DNA of 20,544 nucleotides, from the NCBI GenBank assembly GCA_965371785.1, contig CBDUZS010000044.1, forward strand, positions 1 to 20,544. Reading direction: 5' to 3'. Of the stretch, positions 1-8,669 are shown in pieces. The DNA comes from CBDUZS01 sp965371785. GTDB lineage: Bacteria > Fermentibacterota > Fermentibacteria > Fermentibacterales > JCC-6. The position numbers and the translations under genes are program-made. The notes beneath the pieces were generated by a model that ran no database searches, was not told where the DNA came from, and saw only the letters and a list, made by a program, of their open reading frames with translations. Positions within the stretch are counted from its first letter, which is position 1; every line of letters begins with the position of its first letter.

Positions 1-1
1 T

Positions 2-76
2 TGGCGACCCCAACGGGGTTCGAACCCGTGTTGCCGGCGTGAAAGGCCGGTGTCCTAACCACTGGACGATGGGGTC
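2..76 (-). tRNA. tRNA-Glu (UUC)
   Basis: On the minus strand the segment folds as a cloverleaf. The acceptor arm GACCCCA pairs with TGGGGTC, the anticodon stem CCGGC/GCCGG closes the loop CTTTCAC with anticodon TTC, and the T-loop is GGTTCGAACCC. The discriminator is G and the terminal CCA is encoded (positions 4-2). The D-arm GTCC-AGTGGTTA-GGAC is typical of bacterial glutamate tRNA. The gene lies 47 bases downstream of tRNA-Lys and is probably cotranscribed with it. Confidence 0.96.
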
Positions 77-123
77 GCCGAAGTTTGGGGCTCAACAATT
101 GTAAGCCAGTTCTATTTCGTCAA

Positions 124-199
124 TGGTGAGCCGCGGGGGGATCGAACCCCCGACCCTCTGATTAAAAGTCAGATGCTCTACCTACTGAGCTAGCGGCTC
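124..199 (-). tRNA. tRNA-Lys (UUU)
   Basis: On the minus strand the acceptor GAGCCGC pairs with GCGGCTC. The anticodon stem TCTGA/TCAGA closes the loop CTTTTAA with anticodon TTT, and the T-arm GGGGG-TTCGATC-CCCCC is perfect. The discriminator is A and the CCA is encoded (126-124). It is the promoter-proximal tRNA of the pair. I could not identify a convincing leftward promoter in 200-330; the best guess is TTGCGG-17-CATTGT, which is weak. Confidence 0.96.
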
Positions 200-302
200 A
201 CCAGTCTCTTACGGTAAGCGGTACAATGCCCAACTAGACCGATTTCCGCAATAGGCGATGAATCTGTGTCCGTGATCGCAACGGGATAGCGTCTCGATTC
301 CG

Positions 303-405
303 TCCTGTCGGGTCACCCGGAGCATGGAGTATAATTCCTAGAGAATACATTTGCCTGATCCCCCTGTTGGGACTTCGCCAGGGCACCAAGTCAGTCCCGA
401 CAGGA
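303..405 (+). promoter_or_regulatory. phoH leader with mutually exclusive pairing arms (candidate attenuator)
   Basis: The 225 bases between tRNA-Lys and phoH hold no gene. TCCTGTCGGG (303-312) is the exact reverse complement of CCCGACAGGA (396-405). The latter is also the 3' arm of the terminator-like hairpin at 363-404, whose 5' arm repeats the same motif with one change (CCTGTTGGG). The upstream copy could therefore act as an anti-terminator. Two -10-like hexamers are visible, TACAAT (222-227) and TATAAT (330-335), neither with a clear -35. Only a transcript starting near the first would contain both arms. The pairing is seen in sequence; the switching is inferred. Confidence 0.4.
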
Positions 406-410
406 TTTTT
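363..410 (+). terminator. Hairpin plus U-run in the phoH leader
   Basis: Positions 363-374 pair with 393-404 over 12 bp with one T-G wobble (CCTGTTGGGACT with AGTCCCGACAGG). The loop is 18 bases and ATTTTT follows at 405-410, which has the form of an intrinsic terminator. No rightward gene precedes it, since the tRNAs run the other way. It most likely terminates a short leader or small RNA, or attenuates phoH 16 bases downstream. Confidence 0.5.
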
Positions 411-426
411 CAACGAATGGGGCAGT

Positions 427-1764
427 ATGGGCATTCCCGCAAACGGCAGAAAACTGTTCGTTCTCGATACGAACGTTCTGCTGTACGATCACAACTGCAT
501 TGATAATTTCCAGGAGCATGATGTGGTTCTGCCGATCACCGTGCTCGAGGAGCTGGATGAATTCAAGAAGGGAAGTGATCTGATCAACTTCCAGGCAAGG
601 GAATTCATCAGAAAACTCGACAAGCTTGCCGGGGATAAGCTGTTCGGAGAAGGTCTTCCCCTTGGGCCCGGTCGTGGAAGGCTTTTCGTGAGGATTGCCA
701 ATCCCGATAGTTTTCTTTCGAGTGGAGTATTCATCCAGGACAAACCCGATCACAGGATTCTTGCCCTTGCGGCGAGTCTCAAGGAAGAAGCGCCCGATAG
801 AGACGTTATCCTTATTTCGAAGGATATCAACCTCCGTATGAAGGCAAAGTCCATCGGGATTCTCGCGGCGGACTACGAGACCGGCAAGATCACGAACGTT
901 GACGAACTCTATTCGGGGTACTCGGTTCTGGAGGGTGTAGATACGTCCATCATCTCACGATTCTACGAGCAGCCTTATTCCGTTCCCTTCTCTGACCTTT
1001 CCCTGGAGAACGGAGCCATTCCCAACCAGTACTTCATTTTCAAGAACGGGAGTGTCAGTGCACTGGCTAACGTCGATTCCTCTGCCGAGACACTTCACAG
1101 GGTGGTCAAGAGAAGAGCGTACGGTATCGAGCCGAGAAATGCCGAACAGACTTTTGCCGTCCACGCCCTTCTGAATCCGGACGTTCAGCTGGTTACTCTC
1201 ACGGGGAAGGCGGGGACGGGCAAGACCCTTCTCGCCCTGGCCTCTGCGCTCGAGCAGAGGGAATCCTTCAAACAGATCTACCTCGCAAGACCCGTGGTTC
1301 CGCTCGGTAACAGGGATCTGGGTTACCTCCCGGGGGATATCCACTCCAAGCTGGATCCGTACATGCAGCCACTGTGGGACAATCTGGCAGTCATCAGGAA
1401 CAGGTTTCTCTCGGACAGCCCGGAATATGCGAGGATCAGTGAGATGATAGAGCATGAGAAGCTCTTCATCGCACCACTAACGTACATCAGGGGCAGGAGC
1501 CTGGACAGGATTTTCTTCATCGTCGACGAGGCGCAGAACCTCACGCCCCATGAGGTCAAGACCATTATCACCAGGGTCGGGGAGGGGGCGAAGGTCGTCT
1601 TCACCGGTGATGTCTACCAGATAGACACGCCGTACCTGGATAGTCAGTCGAATGGTCTGACGTATCTGGTGGACAGGATGAAGAACCAGTCCATTGCAGG
1701 ACACGTTAACCTCGTGAAGGGGGAACGAAGCCGTCTTGCTGAGCTTGCAAGCAACATTCTGTAG
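427..1764 (+). CDS. phoH2: PIN-PhoH family ATPase/ribonuclease (PhoH2-type)
   Basis: This 445-residue protein joins an N-terminal PIN nuclease domain to a PhoH P-loop ATPase domain. The PIN domain (about 8-150) has VLDTN with D14, E41/E42, D108 in KPDHRIL and D133 in SKDINL as likely metal ligands. The PhoH domain (about 235-445) has Walker A GKAGTGKT at 260-267 and Walker B FFIVDEAQN around D367-E368, followed by TGDVYQID. Known PhoH2 proteins are ATP-dependent RNA-unwinding ribonucleases, so RNA turnover under stress is the likely role. I chose ATG 427; a TTG at 367 is open in frame but lies in the leader hairpin and would add 20 residues with no family likeness. The Shine-Dalgarno is weak (GGGG about 5 bases upstream). 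It is first in a close rightward run, with nine bases to the next gene. Confidence 0.9.
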   Translation: MGIPANGRKLFVLDTNVLLYDHNCIDNFQEHDVVLPITVLEELDEFKKGSDLINFQAREFIRKLDKLAGDKLFGEGLPLGPGRGRLFVRIANPDSFLSSGVFIQDKPDHRILALAASLKEEAPDRDVILISKDINLRMKAKSIGILAADYETGKITNVDELYSGYSVLEGVDTSIISRFYEQPYSVPFSDLSLENGAIPNQYFIFKNGSVSALANVDSSAETLHRVVKRRAYGIEPRNAEQTFAVHALLNPDVQLVTLTGKAGTGKTLLALASALEQRESFKQIYLARPVVPLGNRDLGYLPGDIHSKLDPYMQPLWDNLAVIRNRFLSDSPEYARISEMIEHEKLFIAPLTYIRGRSLDRIFFIVDEAQNLTPHEVKTIITRVGEGAKVVFTGDVYQIDTPYLDSQSNGLTYLVDRMKNQSIAGHVNLVKGERSRLAELASNIL

Positions 1765-1773
1765 GGAGTAGCG

Positions 1774-3270
1774 ATGCGGAACAAATTCCTTTCGGTTGGC
1801 ACGGTTCTGGCGTTGCTTGGCTGGTCTGCAATTCTTCTCGTTCTCTTGCGATCCAGGAGTGCTGTCACCTCGATTCTCGGCCACTATTCAGCATCGCTGT
1901 TCGCTGTCATTGCTCTGTGCGGAGTTATTCTATTGCTGGCACTACTGTCATTGCTTTTCCGCAGGAGAAACCTTGTGAATGCTGCCTCGAAGTTAGCCGG
2001 GCTTCTTGGCCGCCCGGGTGTTCTTATCGAACTGTTCATAATCCTGTTTCCCCCTATTCTCTTTTTCCTTTTCATGTTCTCCGATATCCTGCTCATGCGC
2101 AAGGCTCTCTTCGTAACAGGGCTGTTGCTGTGTTACATCGGGCTCTCGTCTATCATTATCGGCCTGCTTCCCTCAGTGCGGAGTAGAAAAACTCTGCAGC
2201 GGACAGGACTGTGTTTCGGGTCGATTCTCTTCTCGCTGATCCTGATCGAGATCGTGCTCAGGCTCCTGACACCTGTGTCGGTCTTTCATCCCACACTCGA
2301 TCTGAGACCCCAATTGGAGTTCCAGATCATGCTGGATCTGCCCGGGGTCTCCAGGGGCGGGATCGTGACCTCCAACAGCTGGGGGCTCAGGGGAGAGGAA
2401 CCGCCCGACAGCTGGGATGAGTGGTTCACGGTGATCACCATCGGGGGCAGCACCACCATCAACGGATACCTTGCCGATGGTATGACCTGGTCGGATGTCC
2501 TCCAGAAGAACTTAAGAGAGGTGCTCCCAATGGTATGGGTGGGGAACGGGGGGATACCCGGACACTCCACCAGGGGGCACAAGGTGTTCATGAGAGAAGT
2601 GATCTCTGAGGTCAGACCAGACGCCGTCATCTTTCTGACAGGGATGAACGACATGGGGAATTTCCTCAGGGTCTCCGAGGGGATCCGGGATCCCGGCTAC
2701 GCAAGCCTCGGCATCCGCTATAACATCTTCTGCGCCAGCAGGACCGTACAGCTCCTTTACAGATTTAAACTTATCTACCTCGATGGTGTCGAGGTCATCA
2801 CCGTTGCCACCGATCCACCTTTCGTGATCGAGGAGCTGAGTGGTCCAGAGGTTGATCTTCCGGAAAACATGCACGAACTGATGCAGGACCCGGAAGAGTA
2901 CGGGAACAACATCAGGGAGCTCATCGCCCTGGCAAGGGAGTACGATGTGATCCCTGTCTTCATGACCCAGCCAATCCTTTACGAGAACAATGAGTACTGG
3001 CGGGGGATCAGGGGAGGTACTCACTGGTTCGAGACAAGCCGACGGGAGTTCTCGGCCGCCACCTTCTGGGAGATGCTGAACACCATGAACGAAGACCTGA
3101 TGGCGGTATGTGCCGAGGAGCATGTACTCTGCTTCGATCTTGCAGGCTCTTTCGACCGCAGCAGTGATAACTTTTACGATATGATGCACTTCACGGAGAC
3201 CGGGGCTGCAGCAGTGGGCAACGAACTGGCTGCATTCCTTCTGAATGTGGAATTCCTGCCGGAGAGGTGA
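1774..3270 (+). CDS. Membrane-anchored SGNH/GDSL-family hydrolase
   Basis: This 498-residue protein has four or five hydrophobic segments in its first ~165 residues (about 8-26, 41-62, 83-105, 110-132, 146-166), then a soluble C-terminal domain with SGNH blocks. Block I is IGGSTT with nucleophile S226, the block II glycine/asparagine lies in VGNGG (256-260), block III is GMND with N292, and block V is DMMH with D469 and H472. It should be an esterase or deacylase anchored in the inner membrane, acting on an acylated envelope glycan or lipid; the substrate cannot be read. ATG follows AGGGAG at good spacing, nine bases after phoH2. Homologous domains often occur in polysaccharide acetylation, but the gene lies beside phoH2 and DUF389 here, not in the glycan operon. 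Confidence 0.8.
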   Translation: MRNKFLSVGTVLALLGWSAILLVLLRSRSAVTSILGHYSASLFAVIALCGVILLLALLSLLFRRRNLVNAASKLAGLLGRPGVLIELFIILFPPILFFLFMFSDILLMRKALFVTGLLLCYIGLSSIIIGLLPSVRSRKTLQRTGLCFGSILFSLILIEIVLRLLTPVSVFHPTLDLRPQLEFQIMLDLPGVSRGGIVTSNSWGLRGEEPPDSWDEWFTVITIGGSTTINGYLADGMTWSDVLQKNLREVLPMVWVGNGGIPGHSTRGHKVFMREVISEVRPDAVIFLTGMNDMGNFLRVSEGIRDPGYASLGIRYNIFCASRTVQLLYRFKLIYLDGVEVITVATDPPFVIEELSGPEVDLPENMHELMQDPEEYGNNIRELIALAREYDVIPVFMTQPILYENNEYWRGIRGGTHWFETSRREFSAATFWEMLNTMNEDLMAVCAEEHVLCFDLAGSFDRSSDNFYDMMHFTETGAAAVGNELAAFLLNVEFLPER

Positions 3271-3285
3271 GAGAGGGTTGAAGCA

Positions 3286-4287
3286 ATGGCAGTGAGACTG
3301 ATCGAAGTATTCATGCCTACCGACAGGCTGGAACTCGCAAGATCATCCGTGAGCGGTAAACCTGTTATAGCCATGTGGTCGGATCACCTGTCCGACGACA
3401 AATCGCAGCTTCATATCCTTGTTTCCGTCGAGGAGAGTGAGGAGATAACCGACACACTTGCCGAAGCCCTTGCGGATACGATTGAGCAGGTCAGAATCAT
3501 ATGCCTGCCCGTTGAGGCATCCATTCCCGAAACGAAGCCTCCTGTTTCCGGGAGTGGATCCCGGAAGGGTAGAATGAGGCGGGTTCACAGGGTCAGCCGC
3601 GATGAACTCTACGCGGACGTAAACGAAATGATCAATACGTCCGTCCCAAACACGGCGCTCACGATTCTGTCCGCAACCGTCGCGGCAATCGGTCTGGCGC
3701 GGAACAACATCGCGATGATAATCGGTGCCATGGTTATCGCTCCGCTTCTCGGACCGAACGTTGGCATGTCACTCGCGGCAACTCTCGGTGATCTGAAACT
3801 CGGTTTGCATGCCGTAAGGGAGAATGCCCTCAGGATCGGGATTGCGACGCTCTTCGCCGTCCTGGTCGGCCTGTTCTTTACGATCGATCCCACTACGCCG
3901 GAGATCCTCAGCAGAACCCGGGTTGGCATGAGCGATGTTGCGGTTGCGCTTGCCGCAGGTGCCGCAGGTGCTCTCGCTCTGACAACGGGTGCGCCGACGG
4001 CGCTGATCGGTGTAATGGTTGCCGCTGCTCTTATGCCTCCCCTCGTATCCATGGGGATTCTTCTCGGAGAGGGTCTCTTCTCAGCCGCTTACGGCTCGCT
4101 GATTCTTCTTCTGGTGAACCTTATCTGCATTAACCTCTCGGGAGTGCTTGTTTTTCTGCTGATGGGCGTGAGGCCCTGGAGTAAGGAAGATTCGAGCAGA
4201 GCACGCAAATCGGTCTGGGTCACCGTTGCCATATGGGTTGTCCTGCTTACGGTTCTCATCGCTGTAATTCTCACGCGGGCTATGTGA
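3286..4287 (+). CDS. DUF389 integral membrane protein
   Basis: This 333-residue protein has a soluble N-terminal part (about 1-105) with an alternating strand/helix pattern, then an Arg-rich linker and about seven hydrophobic helices (from 123 onward). The transmembrane part shows the family signature NTALTILSATVAAIGLARNN, then IIGAMVIAPLLGPNVG (145-160), then a second Gly/Ala-rich pair with TGAPTALIGVMVAAALMPP. Length and pattern match the DUF389 'uncharacterized hydrophobic' family, whose transport or other function is not established. ATG is preceded by GAGAGG about eight bases upstream. It ends one base before the stop of the convergent FAD gene, and no terminator hairpin separates them. 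Confidence 0.85.
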   Translation: MAVRLIEVFMPTDRLELARSSVSGKPVIAMWSDHLSDDKSQLHILVSVEESEEITDTLAEALADTIEQVRIICLPVEASIPETKPPVSGSGSRKGRMRRVHRVSRDELYADVNEMINTSVPNTALTILSATVAAIGLARNNIAMIIGAMVIAPLLGPNVGMSLAATLGDLKLGLHAVRENALRIGIATLFAVLVGLFFTIDPTTPEILSRTRVGMSDVAVALAAGAAGALALTTGAPTALIGVMVAAALMPPLVSMGILLGEGLFSAAYGSLILLLVNLICINLSGVLVFLLMGVRPWSKEDSSRARKSVWVTVAIWVVLLTVLIAVILTRAM

Positions 4288-4288
4288 A

Positions 4289-5707
4289 TCAGTCTACTAC
4301 GACGTGCTTATCGAACTCTGCTCTGTCCGTTTCCCAGCTTTCGGAATCCCAGCTGAGATCGGTGTTCAGGCATTTCCCCGCGGCGATGCCCATTTCGATT
4401 GTGTGATGCGTGTTGTCATGAACGAAGAGCCCCTGTCTGCCTAGTGTGATGAGGTGGCTCTTCTCCGAGAGATACGCTTCCAGTGTCCGGAGGTGCTCTC
4501 CGTAATCTCTGCTGTAGATCGGGTAGACTTTGTGCTTTCTCCGGACCGTGAAATCGCTGACTGCCGGCTCAGGCAGTAACGTGAGAGACAGATCCTTCAG
4601 GACCAGCTCTCTTACGGTATCATCCGGCATGCTCCAGATTCTGTCGTTTTCACCGCATGGAATCTCGAAACACAGACCTGTTCTTCCCTCTGGTTCTCTG
4701 GAGGCTCTGTAAATCTTCGGTTCAGACATTCTCGAGAACCTGACTTCGGGGCCGGGGAAGTAATGTGCGTCAAATGGTGTGTACATGTCCTGAGCCAGCT
4801 CCAGGTAACAGAGAACCATCGATCTGTAAGAGAGCAGATTCGCTGCGGCAAGTACTTCACCGGGCGGGGCAGGCGACAGCATCCCTGTAAGCTCCGTCAA
4901 TGGAAGTGTCGAGTAGATGAAGTCGGCGGGTATCATCTCCGCACCATCACCGCTTATTACCGAGACGGTGCCAGGGCTCCCGTCCTGTGGAACTTTGACT
5001 CCGGTCACTCTGGAATTGTACTGTATCCTTCCTCCCAGCGATGTAATCAAGTGTGCGACGGAAGCGGCAAGCTGTCCGAATCCCTTCACCGGATAGTGGA
5101 AGATGCCTGTCTTCCTGCTCGTTCCCACCAGGGGAAGCGATGACAGGACCTTGCCTGCCATACTTCCAAGACTGCCGGAGGAGATTCGTTTCCTTGCCTG
5201 CACCGGCGAGAGTTCATCAGGTGGGAGACCCCAGAGTTTTTCCGCGTAAGGGAAGTAGAACCTCCTGCTGATGGTCTTCCCAAGCCCGGCAATGAGAACG
5301 CTCTCGAACGAATCCTCTCTCGATTTACGGAAGGGTGTCAGAAACGAATCGCGGAGCACACCGAGGGAGAAAGAGGGTGCGAGGTGGAACAGCAGGTCTG
5401 CAGGTTTCAGCGGAAACGTGATGAACCTGTCCTCCAGCCAGATCCTGCCGTTTCGTGGCCTTGTAAGAAGGTCATCCCCGAGTATTCCCCTTAACCGTTC
5501 GAGAATGTCGGGTCTTGTTGCCGGATGCAGCCTGTGACTGCCGTAGTCATACGTCAACCCGTTGTGTTCGAAGCTCGCGGCGATTCCACCGGGAACGGGT
5601 TCGCTCTCTACTATCGTTACCTCGAGGTCGAGCTTGCGCTCGAGAAGAGTCAGCGCGCTCCAGAGCCCTGCTGTACCTGCTCCCAGAATGATTACTCTAG
5701 CCGCCAC
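4289..5707 (-). CDS. FAD-dependent oxidoreductase, UDP-galactopyranose mutase / protoporphyrinogen oxidase-like
   Basis: This 472-residue protein opens with the dinucleotide-binding fold: IILGAGTAGL (GxGxxG at 9-14), acidic E34 at the end of strand 2, and PGG at 39-41. YDYGSHRLHP follows (about 54-63), a pattern shared by UDP-galactopyranose mutases and amine-oxidase-like FAD proteins of polysaccharide clusters. The segment RRFYFPYAEKLWG is also typical. The C-terminus near HTIEMGIAAGKCL is the second FAD contact. It lacks features pointing to haem synthesis. Its place after an AsnB-like gene and glycosyltransferases suggests sugar-nucleotide or glycan modification. ATG 5707 overlaps the end of the AsnB gene by 11 bases, implying translational coupling. 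It is last in the operon. Confidence 0.8.
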   Translation of the reverse strand: MAARVIILGAGTAGLWSALTLLERKLDLEVTIVESEPVPGGIAASFEHNGLTYDYGSHRLHPATRPDILERLRGILGDDLLTRPRNGRIWLEDRFITFPLKPADLLFHLAPSFSLGVLRDSFLTPFRKSREDSFESVLIAGLGKTISRRFYFPYAEKLWGLPPDELSPVQARKRISSGSLGSMAGKVLSSLPLVGTSRKTGIFHYPVKGFGQLAASVAHLITSLGGRIQYNSRVTGVKVPQDGSPGTVSVISGDGAEMIPADFIYSTLPLTELTGMLSPAPPGEVLAAANLLSYRSMVLCYLELAQDMYTPFDAHYFPGPEVRFSRMSEPKIYRASREPEGRTGLCFEIPCGENDRIWSMPDDTVRELVLKDLSLTLLPEPAVSDFTVRRKHKVYPIYSRDYGEHLRTLEAYLSEKSHLITLGRQGLFVHDNTHHTIEMGIAAGKCLNTDLSWDSESWETDRAEFDKHVVVD

Positions 5708-7655
5708 TGTTCCTGTGGACTCCGTGCAGGATGTGGGATTTGTAATCGCTCGACGAGATGTACATGTCGTACCAGATCATGTAGTTGAGAAGCCCCCACA
5801 GGGCTCTGCCGTGATCGACCTGCTTCCTGTCGTGCTGGTCCCAGAGTTTCGCAATACCGTCGGGGTTGAAAAGCCCGGTCTGCATAAGGCGTGATGATGT
5901 CAGGTAATCGAGAGTCTGCTCCCTGAGCCTGTTCCTCATCCAGTCGGAATAGGGCATCTCCAACCCAACCTTCTTCTTCCTGATGATCCTGTCGGGCAGC
6001 AGGTCGGCCATGGCTTTTCGGAGGAGGTGTTTCTTACGGAGCCATGGAAGCTTGTGCTTCACCGGCACTTTCGTAAGGAAGCCGTACAGCTCGGAATCGG
6101 TGAAAGGGACTCTTGCTTCGATGGAATGAGCCATCGTCATTCTGTCGTTCTTGATCATGAGATCGTGGGGTAGATGGCAGCATGTATCTATACAGAGCAG
6201 CCGGTTCAGCTCGCTTCGGGATCTGCATCGGCTGTACACCTCTTCGAAGAAGCTGGATGAAGGCGGAAAGCCCTTGAAACGTTCGGGTTCTTTGAGGATT
6301 GCCAGCTTCGCATCCGTTGAGAGCACTTCCCGCCAGGAGTAATGGGCATCGATAACCCCCAGTTCCGCTCCGTCGGTGAACCTCTTCGCCTTGAATTCGA
6401 AGCTGAGCTTCCTGTGGGAGACTGGAAGCCTGTGTACAAGCTCCCTGATCACTTTCCTCCTGATGTATTCGGGAACCAGGCTGCGGTACATGCTCCTGAC
6501 CTTGTATGCCGCATGCGTGTCGTATCCGGCGAATACTTCGTCTCCGCCTTCACCCGAGAGAAGAACGGTTACGTACTGGCTGGCCTCCTCTGCAAGAAGC
6601 CATGTCGGAATCGCAGAGCCATCCGCATAGGGTTCGTCAATATGTGCTAAGTACTTAGGCAGAAGTGCGGAAACCTTGTCAGGCGTAACGAGAACCTTGT
6701 GATGCCTGGTGCCGACCCTTCCGGCAACGATCTCCGCATAGCCTGATTCGTCGAAGCTGGGATCCTCGAATCCAATTGAAAACGTGTGAAAGCTGCTGTC
6801 CTCCCTGATATTGGCCATCAACACGGTGAGAGCACTGGAGTCCAGTCCTCCCGAGAGCATGACACCTACCGGAACATCCGATACCAGCTGGCGCTTCACA
6901 GCGTTGCGAAGGAGTTCCCTGCTTCTGTTCAGGGCACCGCTGGCGTCTATTCCATCGTCTTCGATGTACGAGTAATCGAAATACCTCCAGGTCTTCTGTC
7001 CACCCGATTCCCAGTCTACCTCCATTGCATGACCGGGGCTCAGCTCATCGATTCCTTCGAAGGCGGTCAGCGAATCCGGTATGTAATCGTATGACAGGTA
7101 ATGGTAGAGTGCGCTGAGGGAAGGGGTTCTCTCAACACCGGGAACTTCGAGCAGTGCCTTGATCTCCGAAGCGAACCAGAACTGACTTCCCGTTCTCGTG
7201 TGGAAGAGCGGTTTGATTCCGAAGGGGTCCCTTGCCAGGAGGAGGCGTTTCTTCCTGGCGTCCCAGATGGCAAGCGCGAACATACCGTTCAGCAGCCTGA
7301 GAAAATCGTTTCCCAACGTCTCGTAGAGATGTATCAGAACTTCCGTATCCGTTTTCGAGCGGAACTTGTGACCTTTGTCGTCGAGTCTGAATCGCTGTCT
7401 CAGTTCTCTGAAATTGTAGACTTCACCGTTGTAGACGATCCAGATGGACTTGTCCTCGTTGCACATGGGTTGATGTCCTGCTCTTGTGAGGTCAATTACG
7501 CTGAGCCGTCTGTGGGTCAGGCCACATGGGCCATCCATATGGATACCGCTGTCATCGGGTCCCCTGTGCTCGAGTACGGAACCCATTCTGTCAAGCAACT
7601 CTCTGTCCGTGAATGACTCACCCGGGCTGAGAAGACCTCCTGCAAAACCGCACAT
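5697..7655 (-). CDS. asnB: Asparagine synthase (glutamine-hydrolysing)-type amidotransferase
   Basis: This 652-residue protein has the AsnB layout. The class II glutaminase domain begins MCGFAGG with catalytic Cys2 and continues with RGPDD (31-35), RLSVIDL (50-56), NGEVYN (76-81) and the DTEVL region. The synthetase domain carries the PP-loop SGGLDSS (268-274), SGEGGDE, and the EARVPF segment. It transfers glutamine-derived ammonia to an adenylated carboxylate. Paralogues in polysaccharide clusters amidate sugar acids rather than make asparagine, and the context favours that here, although the sequence does not decide it. Only three bases separate it from the upstream GT2 stop, and it overlaps the downstream gene. 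The active-site residues appear intact. Confidence 0.9.
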   Translation of the reverse strand: MCGFAGGLLSPGESFTDRELLDRMGSVLEHRGPDDSGIHMDGPCGLTHRRLSVIDLTRAGHQPMCNEDKSIWIVYNGEVYNFRELRQRFRLDDKGHKFRSKTDTEVLIHLYETLGNDFLRLLNGMFALAIWDARKKRLLLARDPFGIKPLFHTRTGSQFWFASEIKALLEVPGVERTPSLSALYHYLSYDYIPDSLTAFEGIDELSPGHAMEVDWESGGQKTWRYFDYSYIEDDGIDASGALNRSRELLRNAVKRQLVSDVPVGVMLSGGLDSSALTVLMANIREDSSFHTFSIGFEDPSFDESGYAEIVAGRVGTRHHKVLVTPDKVSALLPKYLAHIDEPYADGSAIPTWLLAEEASQYVTVLLSGEGGDEVFAGYDTHAAYKVRSMYRSLVPEYIRRKVIRELVHRLPVSHRKLSFEFKAKRFTDGAELGVIDAHYSWREVLSTDAKLAILKEPERFKGFPPSSSFFEEVYSRCRSRSELNRLLCIDTCCHLPHDLMIKNDRMTMAHSIEARVPFTDSELYGFLTKVPVKHKLPWLRKKHLLRKAMADLLPDRIIRKKKVGLEMPYSDWMRNRLREQTLDYLTSSRLMQTGLFNPDGIAKLWDQHDRKQVDHGRALWGLLNYMIWYDMYISSSDYKSHILHGVHRNSGG

Positions 7656-7658
7656 ACT

Positions 7659-8592
7659 CTAGTCCTTACCGGTACGGATGCCGCCTGTCATGACGTTGTT
7701 GTGCCGTGCAAGCGCCTCTGCAACCATGCCTACCAGGGCGATCTGGAAACCTGTGACAAAGAAGATCACGGATGTTGTGGAGAGGATGGGAAGCTGGAAG
7801 AATGGAACCTGCATCTGTTCCGAGAGGTCGATTACCATGAAGATGTCGAAGACGAGCTTTACGAACCCCACTCCGAAACAGAAGATCGACACGGGGAGAA
7901 AGACCCTGAGCGGCTTGAAGAGAACTGAAAGCCGTAGAACCAGCAGAAGGAAACTGAAGAAATGGGTGGGAGAGATCTTCGATCTGCCTGCTCTCTTGTG
8001 GTAATCAATCGGCAGGTACTCGACACGGTAGCCGTCGCACATCGATGCAACGGTAATCGTCGTTGTGAACGAAAAATTACCCGGAAGGATGTGGAAGTAT
8101 CTAAGTGCCAGGTTCTTGCGGAATGCTCTGAGGCCGGAGTTCAGATCCGGTATGTTGCGCCCTACGATGAACTGTGCAAGACGTCTCAGCATCCATTTGA
8201 ATGGTTTCCTTACGAAAGGAATCGAGACATTCTCACCCCCGTGCGCGCGCTCACGACCATATCATTCGAACCCATAACCTCGAGAAGAGAGGGTATACTT
8301 TCGATGGGGTAGGTCTCATCGGCGTCGGTGTGATCACGATGATGTCGTAAGCAGCATTCCTTATGCCGGTTTTCAGTGATTCACCGTATCCGAGGTTCTC
8401 TGGATGTTTTATGACCTTTGCTCCCGCGGATTCAGCCCTGGCGGCAGTTGCATCCTGTGATCCGTCATCGATGAGGAGGATCTCGTGTTCGATCCCTGCG
8501 CTAACCATCACAGAACTGATCTTGTTCACGACCACGTAGACGGATTGTTCTTCATTGAATGCTGGAACGATTACACTGACGCTGTCTGCCAT
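7659..8592 (-). pseudogene. GT2 glycosyltransferase, GtrB/DPM1-like, broken by two frameshifts
   Basis: Three frames together give one ~310-residue family 2 glycosyltransferase. The first ~87 residues (MADSVSVIVPAFNEE..., LLIDDGSQDAT, ENLGYGESLKTG) run to about 8332. The DxD stretch ITDADETYP through SNDMVVSARTG is read in a second frame to about 8240. A third frame continues PFVRKPFKWMLRRLAQFIVG... with two C-terminal membrane helices. The first break fits an extra dinucleotide in GGTGTGATC (8328-8335); the second fits one missing base in the C run 8236-8240. ATG 8592 follows GGGGGAAAT. Intact homologues transfer a sugar from NDP-sugar to undecaprenyl phosphate. True decay or assembly error cannot be told apart here. 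Confidence 0.8.
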
Positions 8593-8669
8593 ATTTCCCC
8601 CGATTGATCGATTCAGAAGCTCAACATAAGGAAGCTCCTGATGTGCTGCAAGATCAGGTCCATCAATTT

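Noticed and set aside
367..426. TTG 367 as the phoH2 start
   Set aside because: It would place 20 unfamiliar residues over the terminator-like hairpin and has no Shine-Dalgarno; the PIN domain begins properly after ATG 427.
955..1455. Long antisense open frames inside phoH2 and other genes (for example 955-1455, 2512-3189, 15887-16390)
   Set aside because: They lack ribosome sites and family motifs, and follow the codon pattern of the real gene on the other strand.
8627..8655. Weak CCTGAT/ATCAGG stem between the radical SAM and GT2 genes
   Set aside because: Only six base pairs with a ten-base loop and no T-run, so not supported as a terminator.
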